Source: Sphingomonas sp. (GTDB lineage Bacteria > Pseudomonadota > Alphaproteobacteria > Sphingomonadales > Sphingomonadaceae). From it: a DNA stretch of 64,000 bases. Both the position numbers and the translations under genes were made by a program. The stretch lies in assembly GCF_017304615.1 (NCBI RefSeq), contig NZ_JAFKLZ010000001.1, positions 434,001-498,000 of the forward strand. Direction: 5' to 3'. A model generated the notes under the pieces. That model had not been told where the DNA came from. It saw nothing but the letters and a program-made list of their open reading frames with translations, and made no database searches. Position 1 is the stretch's first letter. Each line of letters starts with the position of its first letter. Below, in pieces: positions 16,366-24,600 of this stretch.

Positions 16366-16530
16366 ATGACTGACCAAGATCCCTCCAAGCCCGCGGTCCA
16401 CGGAACGGGCGACGAAGCGCGCGCCGGCGAGACGTCGGGGCACATGCGATACGTGCTGCTGATTTCGATCGTTCTGGCGATCGGGATTTTGTCGGCGATC
16501 GTCTGGGTGCCAGTGTTGCTGGGCAAATAA
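16366..16530 (+). CDS. Small single-helix membrane protein between phyR and ecfG
   Basis: 54 residues from ATG 16366; GTG 16351 or TTG 16348 could add five or six. A hydrophilic N-terminus with Asp/Glu/Lys is followed by one membrane helix near the end (RYVLLISIVLAIGILSAIVW) and VPVLLGK. It lies between phyR and ecfG on the same strand. The ribosome-binding site is weak. I recognise no family; its place suggests a membrane accessory of the stress response, but this is position-based inference only. Confidence 0.6.
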   Translation: MTDQDPSKPAVHGTGDEARAGETSGHMRYVLLISIVLAIGILSAIVWVPVLLGK

Positions 16531-16603
16531 TCACCCGATCTCGGTTGCGGTGCCTGCCGATCAGCCTATTTCTTTTTCTTGTCCGCGTTCAGTCCGGAGC
16601 CTC

Positions 16604-17275
16604 ATGACCACGACCGATATCGATACCGAGAATGGGGGAGAGGCGATCGAGCACGTCGCGTTGTCGGACTCCGATTTCAAGGATCAACTGGGCCAGGTCA
16701 TCCCGCACCTTCGCGCGTTCGGCCGCTCGCTGTCGGGCAATCGCGACCTGGCGGACGATCTCGTCCAGGAAACGCTGATGAAGGCGTGGGCCGCGCGCCA
16801 GCGGTTCCAGGCCGGCACCAACATGCGCGCATGGACCTTCATCATCCTGCGCAACCTCTATCTCAGCCAGATGCGCCGCGCGCGGTTCAAGGGCGAGTGG
16901 GACGATCTCGTCGCCGATCGCGTGCTCGCCGCCCCCGCCAGCCAGGACAAGCATGTCGAATTGGGCGACATGCAGCGCGCCTTGCTCCATTTGCCGCAGC
17001 CGCAGCGCGAGGCGCTGATCCTGGTCGGTGCGGGCGGTTTCGCCTACGAAGAAGCGGCGGAAATCTGCGGCGTCGCCGTCGGCACGATCAAGAGCCGCGT
17101 TGCGCGCGGCCGGGTGGCGCTGGAAGGCCTGCTCAGCGGTGGTGAATTGGCGTCACGCCGCGAAGCGCCCGACAATCAAGGTCGCACCGCGCTGGACACG
17201 ATCATGGACGAGGTCGACGATCTGAGCGGCGATCACAGCCCCCGTCCGGATGATGTCGACGACGACGAGGATTAA
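16604..17275 (+). CDS. ecfG: General stress response sigma factor EcfG
   Basis: 223 residues from the ATG with GGAG 6 bases upstream; an earlier in-frame start adds 18 unlikely residues. Region sigma-2 is visible as SGNRDLADDLVQETLMKAW and AWTFIILRNLYLSQMRR, and sigma-4 as LLHLPQPQREALILVGAGG with AEICGVAVGTIKSRVARGR. EcfG directs RNA polymerase to GGAAC-N16/17-CGTT promoters, one of which is present at 13425-13449. The acidic C-terminal tail (DDVDDDED) is typical for sphingomonads. Its stop codon overlaps that of the convergent NepR-like gene. Confidence 0.95.
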   Translation: MTTTDIDTENGGEAIEHVALSDSDFKDQLGQVIPHLRAFGRSLSGNRDLADDLVQETLMKAWAARQRFQAGTNMRAWTFIILRNLYLSQMRRARFKGEWDDLVADRVLAAPASQDKHVELGDMQRALLHLPQPQREALILVGAGGFAYEEAAEICGVAVGTIKSRVARGRVALEGLLSGGELASRREAPDNQGRTALDTIMDEVDDLSGDHSPRPDDVDDDED

Positions 17276-17442
17276 TCCTCGTTGAGGCGATCGAGCAAAG
17301 CGGCGAAGTCGGACGGCAGGACCGGAGCACTGTCGAAAATCTGACGCAGCGCGTTGCCCACACCGTCCCCCGCGCGCGGCAAGCCTGCGGCCTGGCGGTC
17401 ACTGGACTGAGTGTCCGAGGCAGAGAACGCTGAAAAATCCAT
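17272..17442 (-). CDS. Second NepR-like anti-sigma factor candidate
   Basis: A 56-residue frame, convergent with ecfG and sharing 4 bases of stop codon with it. The last 28 residues, GNALRQIFDSAPVLPSDF then AALLDRLNED, follow the same pattern as NepR in this locus (GTALRTVYHDAISEPVPDEM, LDLLRKLG): LR, an aromatic, D, a proline turn, and LL--L. The EPVPD turn itself is replaced by PVLPSD. The N-terminus is polar and probably disordered. No Shine-Dalgarno precedes the ATG, but an EcfG-like promoter ends only 10 bases upstream, so the mRNA may be nearly leaderless. Paired NepR proteins are known in Sinorhizobium (RsiA1/RsiA2). Confidence 0.62.
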   Translation of the reverse strand: MDFSAFSASDTQSSDRQAAGLPRAGDGVGNALRQIFDSAPVLPSDFAALLDRLNED

Positions 17443-17451
17443 AACTGTTAA

Positions 17452-17476
17452 AACGACCGACGCGATGTTTCGTTGC
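17452..17476 (-). promoter_or_regulatory. EcfG-like promoter of the second NepR gene
   Basis: Minus strand GCAAC (17476-17472), 16-base spacer, CGTT (17455-17452): one mismatch in the -35 element. A start about 7 bases downstream would fall at or just before the ATG at 17442. Confidence 0.4.
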
Positions 17477-17566
17477 CCCTATGTTGCCGCTCCTTGCTCG
17501 ATTTAGGTCCGAACCATAACGAACTCCGGGATTCTATCGGACGGGCCGCTGGGCTAGGACGGGGCG

Positions 17567-20245
17567 GTGAGTAGCCCGGCAGACTTCGAACGCGCCATCG
17601 CCCGCGCCATGGCGCACGCACCGTTCCTAAGGGTGGCGATCGAGCAACAGCCTGACCTCTTCGCTGAACTGTCGCGCGGCGTCGTGCCCGATCCGGCGCC
17701 GTTCGACCCCGACTTGCCGATCGGCGTCGCGATGCGGCGCGCGCGGCGGCGCGAGGCGTTGATCGTGGCGATTGCCGATCTGGCCGGATCGCTCGACCTG
17801 AACGGGGTGACTCGGCGGCTGACCGCGTTCGCCGACCGCGCGCTCGACGCCGCGATCCGCGCCGCGATCCTCGAACGCGCGCCCGATGCCGAGCCGGTCG
17901 GGCTGGCCGCCATCGCGTTGGGCAAGCAGGGGAGTTGCGAACTCAATTATTCGTCGGACATCGACCCGATCCTGCTGTTCGATCCCGAGACGCTGCCGCA
18001 TCGGGCACGCGAGGAGCCGGAGGAAGCGGCGGTCAGGATCGGGCGGCGCGTGGTCGAACTGCTTCAGGCGCGCGACGGCGAGGGCTATGTGTTGCGAGTC
18101 GACCTCCGCCTGCGCCCGTCGCCGGAGGTCACGCCGATCGTGCTGCCGGTCAATGCCGCGATCTCCTACTACGAAAGCCAGGCGCTGCCGTGGGAGCGCG
18201 CCGCGTTCATCCGCGCTCGCGCCGCGGCGGGCGATCTTCGGCTGGGGCGGCATTTTCTCGATGCGATCCGCCCGTTCGTGTGGCGGCGCTCGGTCGATTT
18301 CGGCGCGGTGGGCGAGATCCGCGAGATCACGCGGCGCATCCGCGATCACCACGCACACGGCCAGGCGTTCGGGCCGGGCTATGACCTCAAGCGCGGGCGC
18401 GGCGGCATTCGGGAGATCGAATTCTTCGCGCAGATCCACCAGCTCATCCATGGCGGCCGCGATGCCACGGTGCGCGCGCCCGCGACGATGGATGCGCTCG
18501 ATGCGCTGGCGGCGGCGGGGCGGATCGGGGGCGAGGAGGCGGAGACGCTCAAGGCGGCGTATGTCGTGCTGCGCACCGCCGAGCACCGGTTGCAGATGGT
18601 CGACGACCGCCAGACCCACACATTGCCTCGCGCGCAGGATGCCCTCGACAATGTCGGCCTGCTCGCCGGGCTGGGCAGCGGTGCCTCGCTGATCGCGATG
18701 CTGAAACCCCATGTCGCTGCGGTCGGCGCGATCTATGATTCGCTCGACCCGCCCGACACCGATGCCTTGTCGCCCGACGACGACAGCCTGACCGCGCAAC
18801 TCGGCGCGATGGGGTTCGCCGATACCGAAACGGCGGTGCAACTGGTGGAGCGGTGGCGCGGCGGCTCGTATCCGGCGTTGCGCAGCCCGGCGGCGCGGCA
18901 AGCGCTGGAGGCGGTGCTGCCCGGACTGATGGCGGCGTTGGGTCAGGCGCCCGATCCGCGCGCGGCGTTGGTGCAGGTCGACACGATGTTGTCGCGCCTG
19001 CCCAGCGCGATCAATTTCTTCCGGTTGCTGGAGGCGCGGCCGCAACTCGCGCAATTGATGGCGACGATCCTCAGCCATGCGCCGCCGCTGGCCGAAGCGC
19101 TGGGGCGACGGCCGGCGCTCCTCGACGGGCTGATCGACGCGACCGCGCTCGCGCCGATGGGCGATCTGCCGGCGCTGATTGCGGAAATGGGGCGGGGAGA
19201 GGACGGCGACGACTACCAGGCGACGCTCGACCGCGTGCGGCGCATCGTTGGCGAAAAGCGCTTTGCCCTCGGCGCGCAGTTGGTCGCAGGGGTGAGCGAT
19301 CCGCTCGACGTGTCGCATGGTTATGCGCGCGTTGCGGTGGCGGCGGTCGACGTGCTCGCCGCCGCGACGGTCGCCGACTTCGCCGTGGCGCACGGCCTCG
19401 TGCCGGACAGCGAGTTGCTGATCCTCGCGCTCGGGCGGCTGGGCGGCGGGGCGCTGACCCACGCGTCGGACCTCGACCTGATCTATCTGTTCACGGGCGA
19501 TTTCGCGGCGGAATCGGATGGGCCGAAGCCGCTCGGCGCGGTGCATTATTACAATCGCCTCGCGCAGCGGATCACCGCCGCGCTGTCGGTGCCGACCGCC
19601 GCCGGGCCGCTCTACGACATCGACACGCGATTGCGGCCATCGGGCGCGCAGGGGCCGTTGGTCGTCTCGCTTGAGGGGTTCGCACAATATCAGCGCGCGG
19701 ACGCCTGGACGTGGGAGCATATGGCGCTGACCCGGGCGCGCGCGATCTTCGGCTCGGACGCGGCGCGGCTGGCCGTGGGGGCGGTGATCGGCGACGTGCT
19801 CCAGACTCCGCGCGATCGGGGCAAGATCGTCGCCGACGCGGCAGATATGCGTGCCGAGATGGCGCGGCACAAGCCGCCGGCGGGGCCGCTCGACGCCAAG
19901 CTGCTGCCCGGCGGGCTGGTCGATCTGGAGTTCGCGGTCCATGTCGCGCAACTCACCGGCAATGCCGGGTTCGACCCCGATCTCGGCCTGGCGATCGCGG
20001 CGCTGGCGGAGCGGGGAATCATATCCGCGGCGATGGGAGAGGCGTATCGGCTGCTCACGCGGATGCTGGTTCTGCTGCGCCTCGTCGCGCCCGACAGCCA
20101 GCCGCCGTCGGAGGCGACCCGCGCGCTGATCGTCCGCGTGTTGGGCGCGGCGGATTGGGATACGTTGGTTGCGCGGTTCGACGCGACGCGGCAGGACGTC
20201 GCCCAATGTTGGGCAGCGGTCAGCGGAGGCACGGATGAGCATTGA
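17567..20245 (+). CDS. glnE: Bifunctional glutamine synthetase adenylyltransferase/deadenylase
   Basis: 892 residues from a GTG start. Two nucleotidyltransferase cores are visible, an N-terminal deadenylylase with LNYSSDIDPILLFDP and a C-terminal adenylyltransferase with LTHASDLDLIYLFTGDF, each carrying the paired metal-binding aspartates. The arrangement and the length (a little shorter than the 940-residue E. coli enzyme) fit GlnE. It adds or removes AMP on a tyrosine of glutamine synthetase in response to PII protein, so it sets nitrogen assimilation. The bcp start lies inside its 3' end. Confidence 0.96.
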   Translation: MSSPADFERAIARAMAHAPFLRVAIEQQPDLFAELSRGVVPDPAPFDPDLPIGVAMRRARRREALIVAIADLAGSLDLNGVTRRLTAFADRALDAAIRAAILERAPDAEPVGLAAIALGKQGSCELNYSSDIDPILLFDPETLPHRAREEPEEAAVRIGRRVVELLQARDGEGYVLRVDLRLRPSPEVTPIVLPVNAAISYYESQALPWERAAFIRARAAAGDLRLGRHFLDAIRPFVWRRSVDFGAVGEIREITRRIRDHHAHGQAFGPGYDLKRGRGGIREIEFFAQIHQLIHGGRDATVRAPATMDALDALAAAGRIGGEEAETLKAAYVVLRTAEHRLQMVDDRQTHTLPRAQDALDNVGLLAGLGSGASLIAMLKPHVAAVGAIYDSLDPPDTDALSPDDDSLTAQLGAMGFADTETAVQLVERWRGGSYPALRSPAARQALEAVLPGLMAALGQAPDPRAALVQVDTMLSRLPSAINFFRLLEARPQLAQLMATILSHAPPLAEALGRRPALLDGLIDATALAPMGDLPALIAEMGRGEDGDDYQATLDRVRRIVGEKRFALGAQLVAGVSDPLDVSHGYARVAVAAVDVLAAATVADFAVAHGLVPDSELLILALGRLGGGALTHASDLDLIYLFTGDFAAESDGPKPLGAVHYYNRLAQRITAALSVPTAAGPLYDIDTRLRPSGAQGPLVVSLEGFAQYQRADAWTWEHMALTRARAIFGSDAARLAVGAVIGDVLQTPRDRGKIVADAADMRAEMARHKPPAGPLDAKLLPGGLVDLEFAVHVAQLTGNAGFDPDLGLAIAALAERGIISAAMGEAYRLLTRMLVLLRLVAPDSQPPSEATRALIVRVLGAADWDTLVARFDATRQDVAQCWAAVSGGTDEH

Positions 20246-20696
20246 AGTCGGCGGCGACTTGCCGGACCTCGAACTGACGGGCGCGGACGGCCCGATCCGG
20301 CTGCGCGATTATGTCGGCAAGCCGTTCGTCCTCTATTTCTACCCCAAGGACGACACCGTCGGCTGCACCAAGGAAGCGCAGGAGTTCAGCGCGATGATCG
20401 GCGAATTCGCGAAGGCTGGAGCCGAAGTGCTCGGCGTGTCGAAGGATACGATCGCCAAGCACGCCAAGTTCGCCGCCAAATACGGCCTGACCGTTCCGCT
20501 CGCGAGCGACGAACAGGAAGTCATCGAAGCGTTCGGCGCATGGGTGCCGAAGGTGCTTTACGGCCGCGAATATATGGGAATCGACCGATCGACCTGGCTG
20601 TTCGACAAGGGCGGCAAGCTGGTCAAAAGCTGGCGAAAGGTGAAAGTGCCGGGCCACGTCGAACAGGTTCTGACCGCGGTGAAGGAACTCGGCTGA
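20235..20696 (+). CDS. bcp: Thioredoxin-dependent thiol peroxidase (peroxiredoxin Q)
   Basis: 153 residues, starting 11 bases before the end of glnE, so translation is probably coupled. The peroxidatic Cys44 is in DDTVGCTKEAQEFS; the resolving cysteine five residues later found in E. coli Bcp is absent, as in the one-Cys subgroup. The thioredoxin-fold segments FVLYFYPKD and IDRSTWLFDKGGKLVKSW are clear. It reduces peroxides and organic hydroperoxides in the cytoplasm. Confidence 0.94.
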   Translation: MSIEVGGDLPDLELTGADGPIRLRDYVGKPFVLYFYPKDDTVGCTKEAQEFSAMIGEFAKAGAEVLGVSKDTIAKHAKFAAKYGLTVPLASDEQEVIEAFGAWVPKVLYGREYMGIDRSTWLFDKGGKLVKSWRKVKVPGHVEQVLTAVKELG

Positions 20697-20942
20697 GCCA
20701 CTGATCGCACTCGCGAATCGGCCGGCAGCCGATATTCGATCGCGCAGTCGTTCATCTCAAATTCAACGACTCGCCGCGCGAACGCGACGGTCTGCCCCGT
20801 GAATTAACCTTTGCTATTGCATGAAAACGACGCCCGGGCCTTCTTGTTCCCGTAAGCCGGGCGAGTGTGGGGATGCCCGGTCGGTCAAGCAATTGGGGTC
20901 GCCGTTTCCAGCGGTGGCCGACGTCGGGGTCGCCAGGAACAC

Positions 20943-22127
20943 ATGATTAGCTTCACGACTTTGCGGAGCGCCGCCGCGCGCTTCGGCCAATTCTTCAAAA
21001 CACGCGATTTCATTTTTCACGATGGCCGTGATTTGCGGCGCTTCTCGATCGCGGGCCGCACGCAGGCGGCGCTTGCCGCGGCGTTCGCCGTCACGCTGTT
21101 CTTCTCGGCCTATGGCGTGGCGCAGGCCGGCGCCGGGGCAATCGCTCTGACCGGCCTGGCCGGCGCACCGCTGTCGCCCGAGGCGAAGGTCGCCAGCATG
21201 GAAGTGGCGGTTGCCGACATGCAGGCCAAGATCAAGCAGATCAAATATGTCGCGGACGTCCGCGCCAAGCGCGTCGAAGCGCGCCAGGCGATGCTGATCG
21301 CCGCGCTCAACGGCAGCGGCAATGTCCAGCCGGTCGCCTATGAGCCGATCGACGCGAAGGCGGCCAAGGTCGCCGCGGATGTCGTCGCTCCGTTGGCCCG
21401 CGTCGAGCGGGATCAAGTGAAACTGGCGGTCAAGGCGCGAGCCGCGACGGAGAAGCGCTATGCGGCCGCAGTGGCGCGCGCCAAGTCGTTCGGGATCGAT
21501 CCCGCCCGCTTCCAGCCCAAGCCCGTCGCGATGGGCGGTCCTCTGATCGCCGCCGATAGTGCCGAAGCCGCCGCCGACCTCGCCGCCGATGCGCAGTTCC
21601 GCGCGCTGTTCCAGACCTGGAAGAAGCTCGACACGCTCGAGGACGGGCTGATCTCGATCCCCTCGGTCCAGCCGGTTGCGGACATGAAGTTCACCAGCAA
21701 TTTCGGCATCCGTAGCGATCCGTTCCGCGGCGTCGCGGCGTTCCACCCCGGCGTCGATATTCCGTGTTCGACCGGCACCGCCGTCTATGCCACCGCCGAC
21801 GGCACGGTCGACAAGGCGGAGCGTTCGGGCGGTTACGGCAACATGGTCGAAATCGATCATGGCCGTGGTATCCAGACCCGGTTCGGCCATCTGTCGAAGA
21901 TCCTGGTCGTTGCGGGTCAGAAGGTGAAGCGCGGCCAGTTGATCGCGCTGTCGGGTTCGACCGGTCGTTCGACCGGCCCGCACCTGCACTACGAAGTTCG
22001 CATCGACGGCCGCGCGGTCAACCCGATGCCGTTCCTGACCACCGCGGATTACCTGACGGCGCTCAAGAACCCGCAGCTCAACGCGGTGCCGGTTAGCACC
22101 GAGGCGGCGAGCGATTCCGCCGACTGA
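20943..22127 (+). CDS. Membrane-anchored M23 (LytM) family peptidase
   Basis: 394 residues from ATG 20943, preceded by AGGA; longer in-frame starts lack a site. One membrane helix (about 40-62) is followed by a helical periplasmic region with coiled-coil character (residues 75-160) and a LytM domain. The zinc ligands H268 and D272 (HPGVD) and H347/H349 (HLHYE) are all present, so it should be active against peptidoglycan cross-links, unlike the EnvC-type activators. Probably a cell elongation or division endopeptidase. A strong terminator follows. Confidence 0.9.
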   Translation: MISFTTLRSAAARFGQFFKTRDFIFHDGRDLRRFSIAGRTQAALAAAFAVTLFFSAYGVAQAGAGAIALTGLAGAPLSPEAKVASMEVAVADMQAKIKQIKYVADVRAKRVEARQAMLIAALNGSGNVQPVAYEPIDAKAAKVAADVVAPLARVERDQVKLAVKARAATEKRYAAAVARAKSFGIDPARFQPKPVAMGGPLIAADSAEAAADLAADAQFRALFQTWKKLDTLEDGLISIPSVQPVADMKFTSNFGIRSDPFRGVAAFHPGVDIPCSTGTAVYATADGTVDKAERSGGYGNMVEIDHGRGIQTRFGHLSKILVVAGQKVKRGQLIALSGSTGRSTGPHLHYEVRIDGRAVNPMPFLTTADYLTALKNPQLNAVPVSTEAASDSAD

Positions 22128-22149
22128 TTGACCTGGACACGGAGAGGAC

Positions 22150-22184
22150 GGGCCGCGCCGGGGCAACCGGCGCGGCCCTTTTTT
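22150..22184 (+). terminator. Strong intrinsic terminator after the M23 peptidase gene
   Basis: 12-bp stem GGGCCGCGCCGG / CCGGCGCGGCCC with a five-base loop, then TTTTTT. Confidence 0.93.
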
Positions 22185-22225
22185 CATCGGTTGCCGCGAC
22201 GGGGGGCAGCGCCTATCTCCGGTCC

Positions 22226-22564
22226 ATGGCAACGCTGGCTTCCGACGTGACCCTGACACCCGCCGCGGCCGCGCGCGTCGCGGTGATCGCGGAGCGACAG
22301 GGCAAGCCCGCGATCCTGCGGCTGTCGGTCGAAGGGGGCGGGTGTTCGGGATTCCAGTATAAGTTCGGCCTCGCCGACGCGCCCGAGGCGGGCGACACGA
22401 TTGTCGAGACCGACGGCGCGCGGCTGGTGGTCGATGACATGAGCCTCGATCTGGTGCGCGGGGCGGAGGTCGATTTCGTCGACAATCTGGGCGGCGCGCA
22501 TTTCTCGGTGAGCAATCCGAACGCCGCGTCCGGCTGCGGCTGCGGAACGAGCTTTTCGGTCTGA
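22226..22564 (+). CDS. erpA: A-type iron-sulfur carrier protein
   Basis: 112 residues. The three cysteines that define A-type carriers are present: C40 in EGGGCSGFQY and C104/C106 in SGCGCGTSF. These proteins receive an Fe-S cluster from a scaffold and deliver it to apoproteins in the cytoplasm. The single copy next to xth, away from any suf or isc cluster, is common in sphingomonads and is usually called ErpA; IscA-like naming is also possible. The xth GTG follows after 6 bases. Confidence 0.87.
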   Translation: MATLASDVTLTPAAAARVAVIAERQGKPAILRLSVEGGGCSGFQYKFGLADAPEAGDTIVETDGARLVVDDMSLDLVRGAEVDFVDNLGGAHFSVSNPNAASGCGCGTSFSV

Positions 22565-22570
22565 GCTCGC

Positions 22571-23341
22571 GTGAAGATCGTCAGCTATAACGTCAACGGC
22601 ATCCGCGCGCGGCTGGAGCGCTTCCTCGAATATCTCGCCGAACAGCAGCCGGACATCGTCTGCCTGCAGGAACTAAAGTGCGCCGACGAATTGCTGCCGA
22701 TCAAGGAGATCGAGGCGGCGGGCTATCTGGGCGCGTGGCACGGACAGAAGGGGTTCAACGGCGTCGCGGTGATCGCGCGCGGGGTGCAGCCGGTCGAGCG
22801 CCAGCGCGGGCTGGCGGGCGATCCCGAGGACGAGCACAGCCGCTATATCGAATGCGATGTCGACGGGCTGGTGGTCGCGTCGATCTATCTCCCCAACGGT
22901 AACCCGCAGCCGGGGCCGAAATTCGACTACAAGATCAAATGGATGGAGCGGCTGGCGGACCGCGCCCGCGCCTTGCTTGCGGAGGAACTGCCGGCGGTGC
23001 TTGCGGGGGACTATAACGTCATTCCCCACGACGACGACACGTTCTCCGTCCGCGCGATGGCGGACGACGCGCTGATGCAGCCGGAAAGCCGCGAGCGCTA
23101 TCGCGCGTTGCTCGCGCAGGGCTGGACCGACGCCTTGCGCACCCGCTTTCCGAGCGGGGGCGTGTGGACGTTCTGGGACCTCAAGAGCAACGGATGGGCG
23201 CGCGATCAGGGGTTCCGCATCGACCATCTTCTGCTGAGCCCGCAAGCCGCCGATCGGTTCGGCGACGCCGGGGTCGACAAGGAGTATCGCGGGCGGGAGC
23301 GGCCAAGCGACCACGCGCCGACCTGGGTGAGGTTGAAATGA
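22571..23341 (+). CDS. xth: Exodeoxyribonuclease III
   Basis: 256 residues from a GTG start. The EEP-nuclease residues are visible: N7 in SYNVNGIR, E34 in CLQELK, the AGDYNV block with Asp/Asn, and the closing RPSDHAPTWVRL with Asp-His. The length and the YKIKWMERL segment fit ExoIII rather than larger APE-like nucleases. It cuts abasic sites and removes 3' blocks in base excision repair. The following gene overlaps its stop by ATGA. Confidence 0.95.
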   Translation: MKIVSYNVNGIRARLERFLEYLAEQQPDIVCLQELKCADELLPIKEIEAAGYLGAWHGQKGFNGVAVIARGVQPVERQRGLAGDPEDEHSRYIECDVDGLVVASIYLPNGNPQPGPKFDYKIKWMERLADRARALLAEELPAVLAGDYNVIPHDDDTFSVRAMADDALMQPESRERYRALLAQGWTDALRTRFPSGGVWTFWDLKSNGWARDQGFRIDHLLLSPQAADRFGDAGVDKEYRGRERPSDHAPTWVRLK

Positions 23342-24129
23342 GGATCACGATGATGCTGGCCGCGATGCTGATCGCGGCGCCGGCCATGGCCCAGGACAAG
23401 CCGCGCGATTATTGCCCCGCGCGCCCCGGTCTGGGCACGCCCGCTTGCACGATCGATCCGGGACGCGTGTCGGTGGAAACGTCGCTGGGCGACTGGACGC
23501 TCGACAAACAGGGCGGCGATCGCACCGATACCATCCTGATCGGCGATACGCTGGTCCGCGTCGGGCTGACCGACACGATCGAGGTGCAGATTGGCTGGAC
23601 GCCGCTGGGGATCGTGCGGGAGCGGTCGGGCGGCGTGGTCGATCGCGCCACACGGGTCGGCGATGTGACGCTGGGGTTGAAGGCCAATCTCGCCAATCCG
23701 GACGGCAGCGGCTTTTCGGTGGCCGTGCAGCCGTTCGTGACGTTACCCGCGGGACGCCAGCCGGTCGGCGCGGGCGATTGGGGGGCGGGCGTCGTGGTCC
23801 CGCTTACCTTCGACCTTTCCAAGGCGGTCAACGTCGAATTCGTGCCGGAGGTCGACGCGGCGGTGAACGGCAGCGGCCGCGGCCGCCATTTCGCCGCGAG
23901 CGCGGTGGTCGGGATCGGCATCCAGCTCAACGACAAGCTGACCGTCGAGCTGGAAAACCAGATCCTTCGTGACGACGATCCAGCGGGCAAGACGACGCAG
24001 GATCTGGCGGCCCTGTCGTTCGCCTATAAGGCCGGCGACAATTTGCAGTTCGACATCGGCGGCATCGCCGGGCTCAGCCGCGACGCGCCCGACATCGAAC
24101 TCCTCGCCGGGGTGTCGCGCCGCTTCTGA
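23338..24129 (+). CDS. Outer-membrane-like beta-barrel protein (MetA/transporter-like)
   Basis: 263 residues starting on the xth stop (ATGA). A signal peptide ends at AMAQ (residue 18). The mature protein alternates short beta strands (VSVETSLGDWTLDKQG, VEVQIGWTPLGIV-type blocks) and closes with an aromatic C-terminus, SRRF, the classic signal for outer-membrane barrel insertion. The pattern resembles the Phenol_MetA_deg/outer membrane transporter family. The cargo, if any, is unknown. Coupling to xth is probably just compact packing. Confidence 0.75.
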   Translation: MRITMMLAAMLIAAPAMAQDKPRDYCPARPGLGTPACTIDPGRVSVETSLGDWTLDKQGGDRTDTILIGDTLVRVGLTDTIEVQIGWTPLGIVRERSGGVVDRATRVGDVTLGLKANLANPDGSGFSVAVQPFVTLPAGRQPVGAGDWGAGVVVPLTFDLSKAVNVEFVPEVDAAVNGSGRGRHFAASAVVGIGIQLNDKLTVELENQILRDDDPAGKTTQDLAALSFAYKAGDNLQFDIGGIAGLSRDAPDIELLAGVSRRF

Positions 24130-24177
24130 TTGCCGAAAATCGGCAACGCGCCCCATAGTTCAGTAAAATCCGCCAAC

Positions 24178-24199
24178 AACTACAAATGTAGTTTTCTTT
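24178..24199 (+). terminator. Short AT-rich hairpin with T-rich tail
   Basis: AACTACA / TGTAGTT around a two-base loop, followed by TTCTTTA. It lies in an unusually AT-rich stretch (24130-24293) between the barrel protein gene and the small secreted protein gene; an earlier hairpin TTGCCGA / TCGGCAA sits at 24130-24146. Confidence 0.4.
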
Positions 24200-24293
24200 A
24201 AGTCATTGATTTATTTGATATTCAGTGTTTGGCATACTTAATGCACTAACACGCTCGTCGATGACCCCTTGTCGACGATAAAGGAGCGGACTC

Positions 24294-24548
24294 ATGTTCA
24301 GTAAAGTTTCGATCGCCACCATCGCCATGATCGGCCTGGTTTCCGCCGGCCCGGCATTGGCATCCAGCAAGAGCCAGGACTCCAACTCCACCGCGCCGAA
24401 GGAACAGTCGGAGACGAAGGCCAAGCCGCGTTATTGCGTCAAGAGTGAACCCGTCACCGGTTCGATCCTGCAGGGCCGGATTTGCAAGACCGCCGACCAA
24501 TGGCGTGAAGAAGGCATCGATGTCAGCAAGCTGCAGGTGCGCGGCTGA
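24294..24548 (+). CDS. Small secreted protein with two cysteines
   Basis: 84 residues with an ideal ribosome-binding site (AAAGGAG, 7 bases before ATG). A signal peptide (MFSKVSIATIAMIGLVSAGP) ends near ALASS. The mature part is polar (SKSQDSNSTAPKEQSETK) and ends in a compact region with C56 and C68 (RYCVKSEPVTGSILQGRICK) and a TADQWREEGID segment. Small periplasmic proteins with the Cys...GS-I--R-C pattern are frequent in sphingomonads, but I know no function. The AT-rich leader suggests its own strong promoter. Confidence 0.8.
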   Translation: MFSKVSIATIAMIGLVSAGPALASSKSQDSNSTAPKEQSETKAKPRYCVKSEPVTGSILQGRICKTADQWREEGIDVSKLQVRG

Positions 24549-24562
24549 TCCTGGCATTGGGT

Positions 24563-24596
24563 TGACCCCGGCAATCCGTCCCAGGTGCCGGGGTCA
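24563..24596. terminator. 11-bp hairpin between convergent genes
   Basis: TGACCCCGGCA / TGCCGGGGTCA with a 12-base loop, just after the small secreted protein gene and just beyond the stop of the convergent acyltransferase gene. No U-tract; probably a bidirectional barrier. Confidence 0.5.
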
Positions 24597-24600
24597 GCCC

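Noticed and set aside
17202..17402. A 66-codon minus-strand frame at the end of ecfG
   Set aside because: It is a different frame from the NepR-like gene, Arg-rich and without motif; the NepR-like frame explains the region better.
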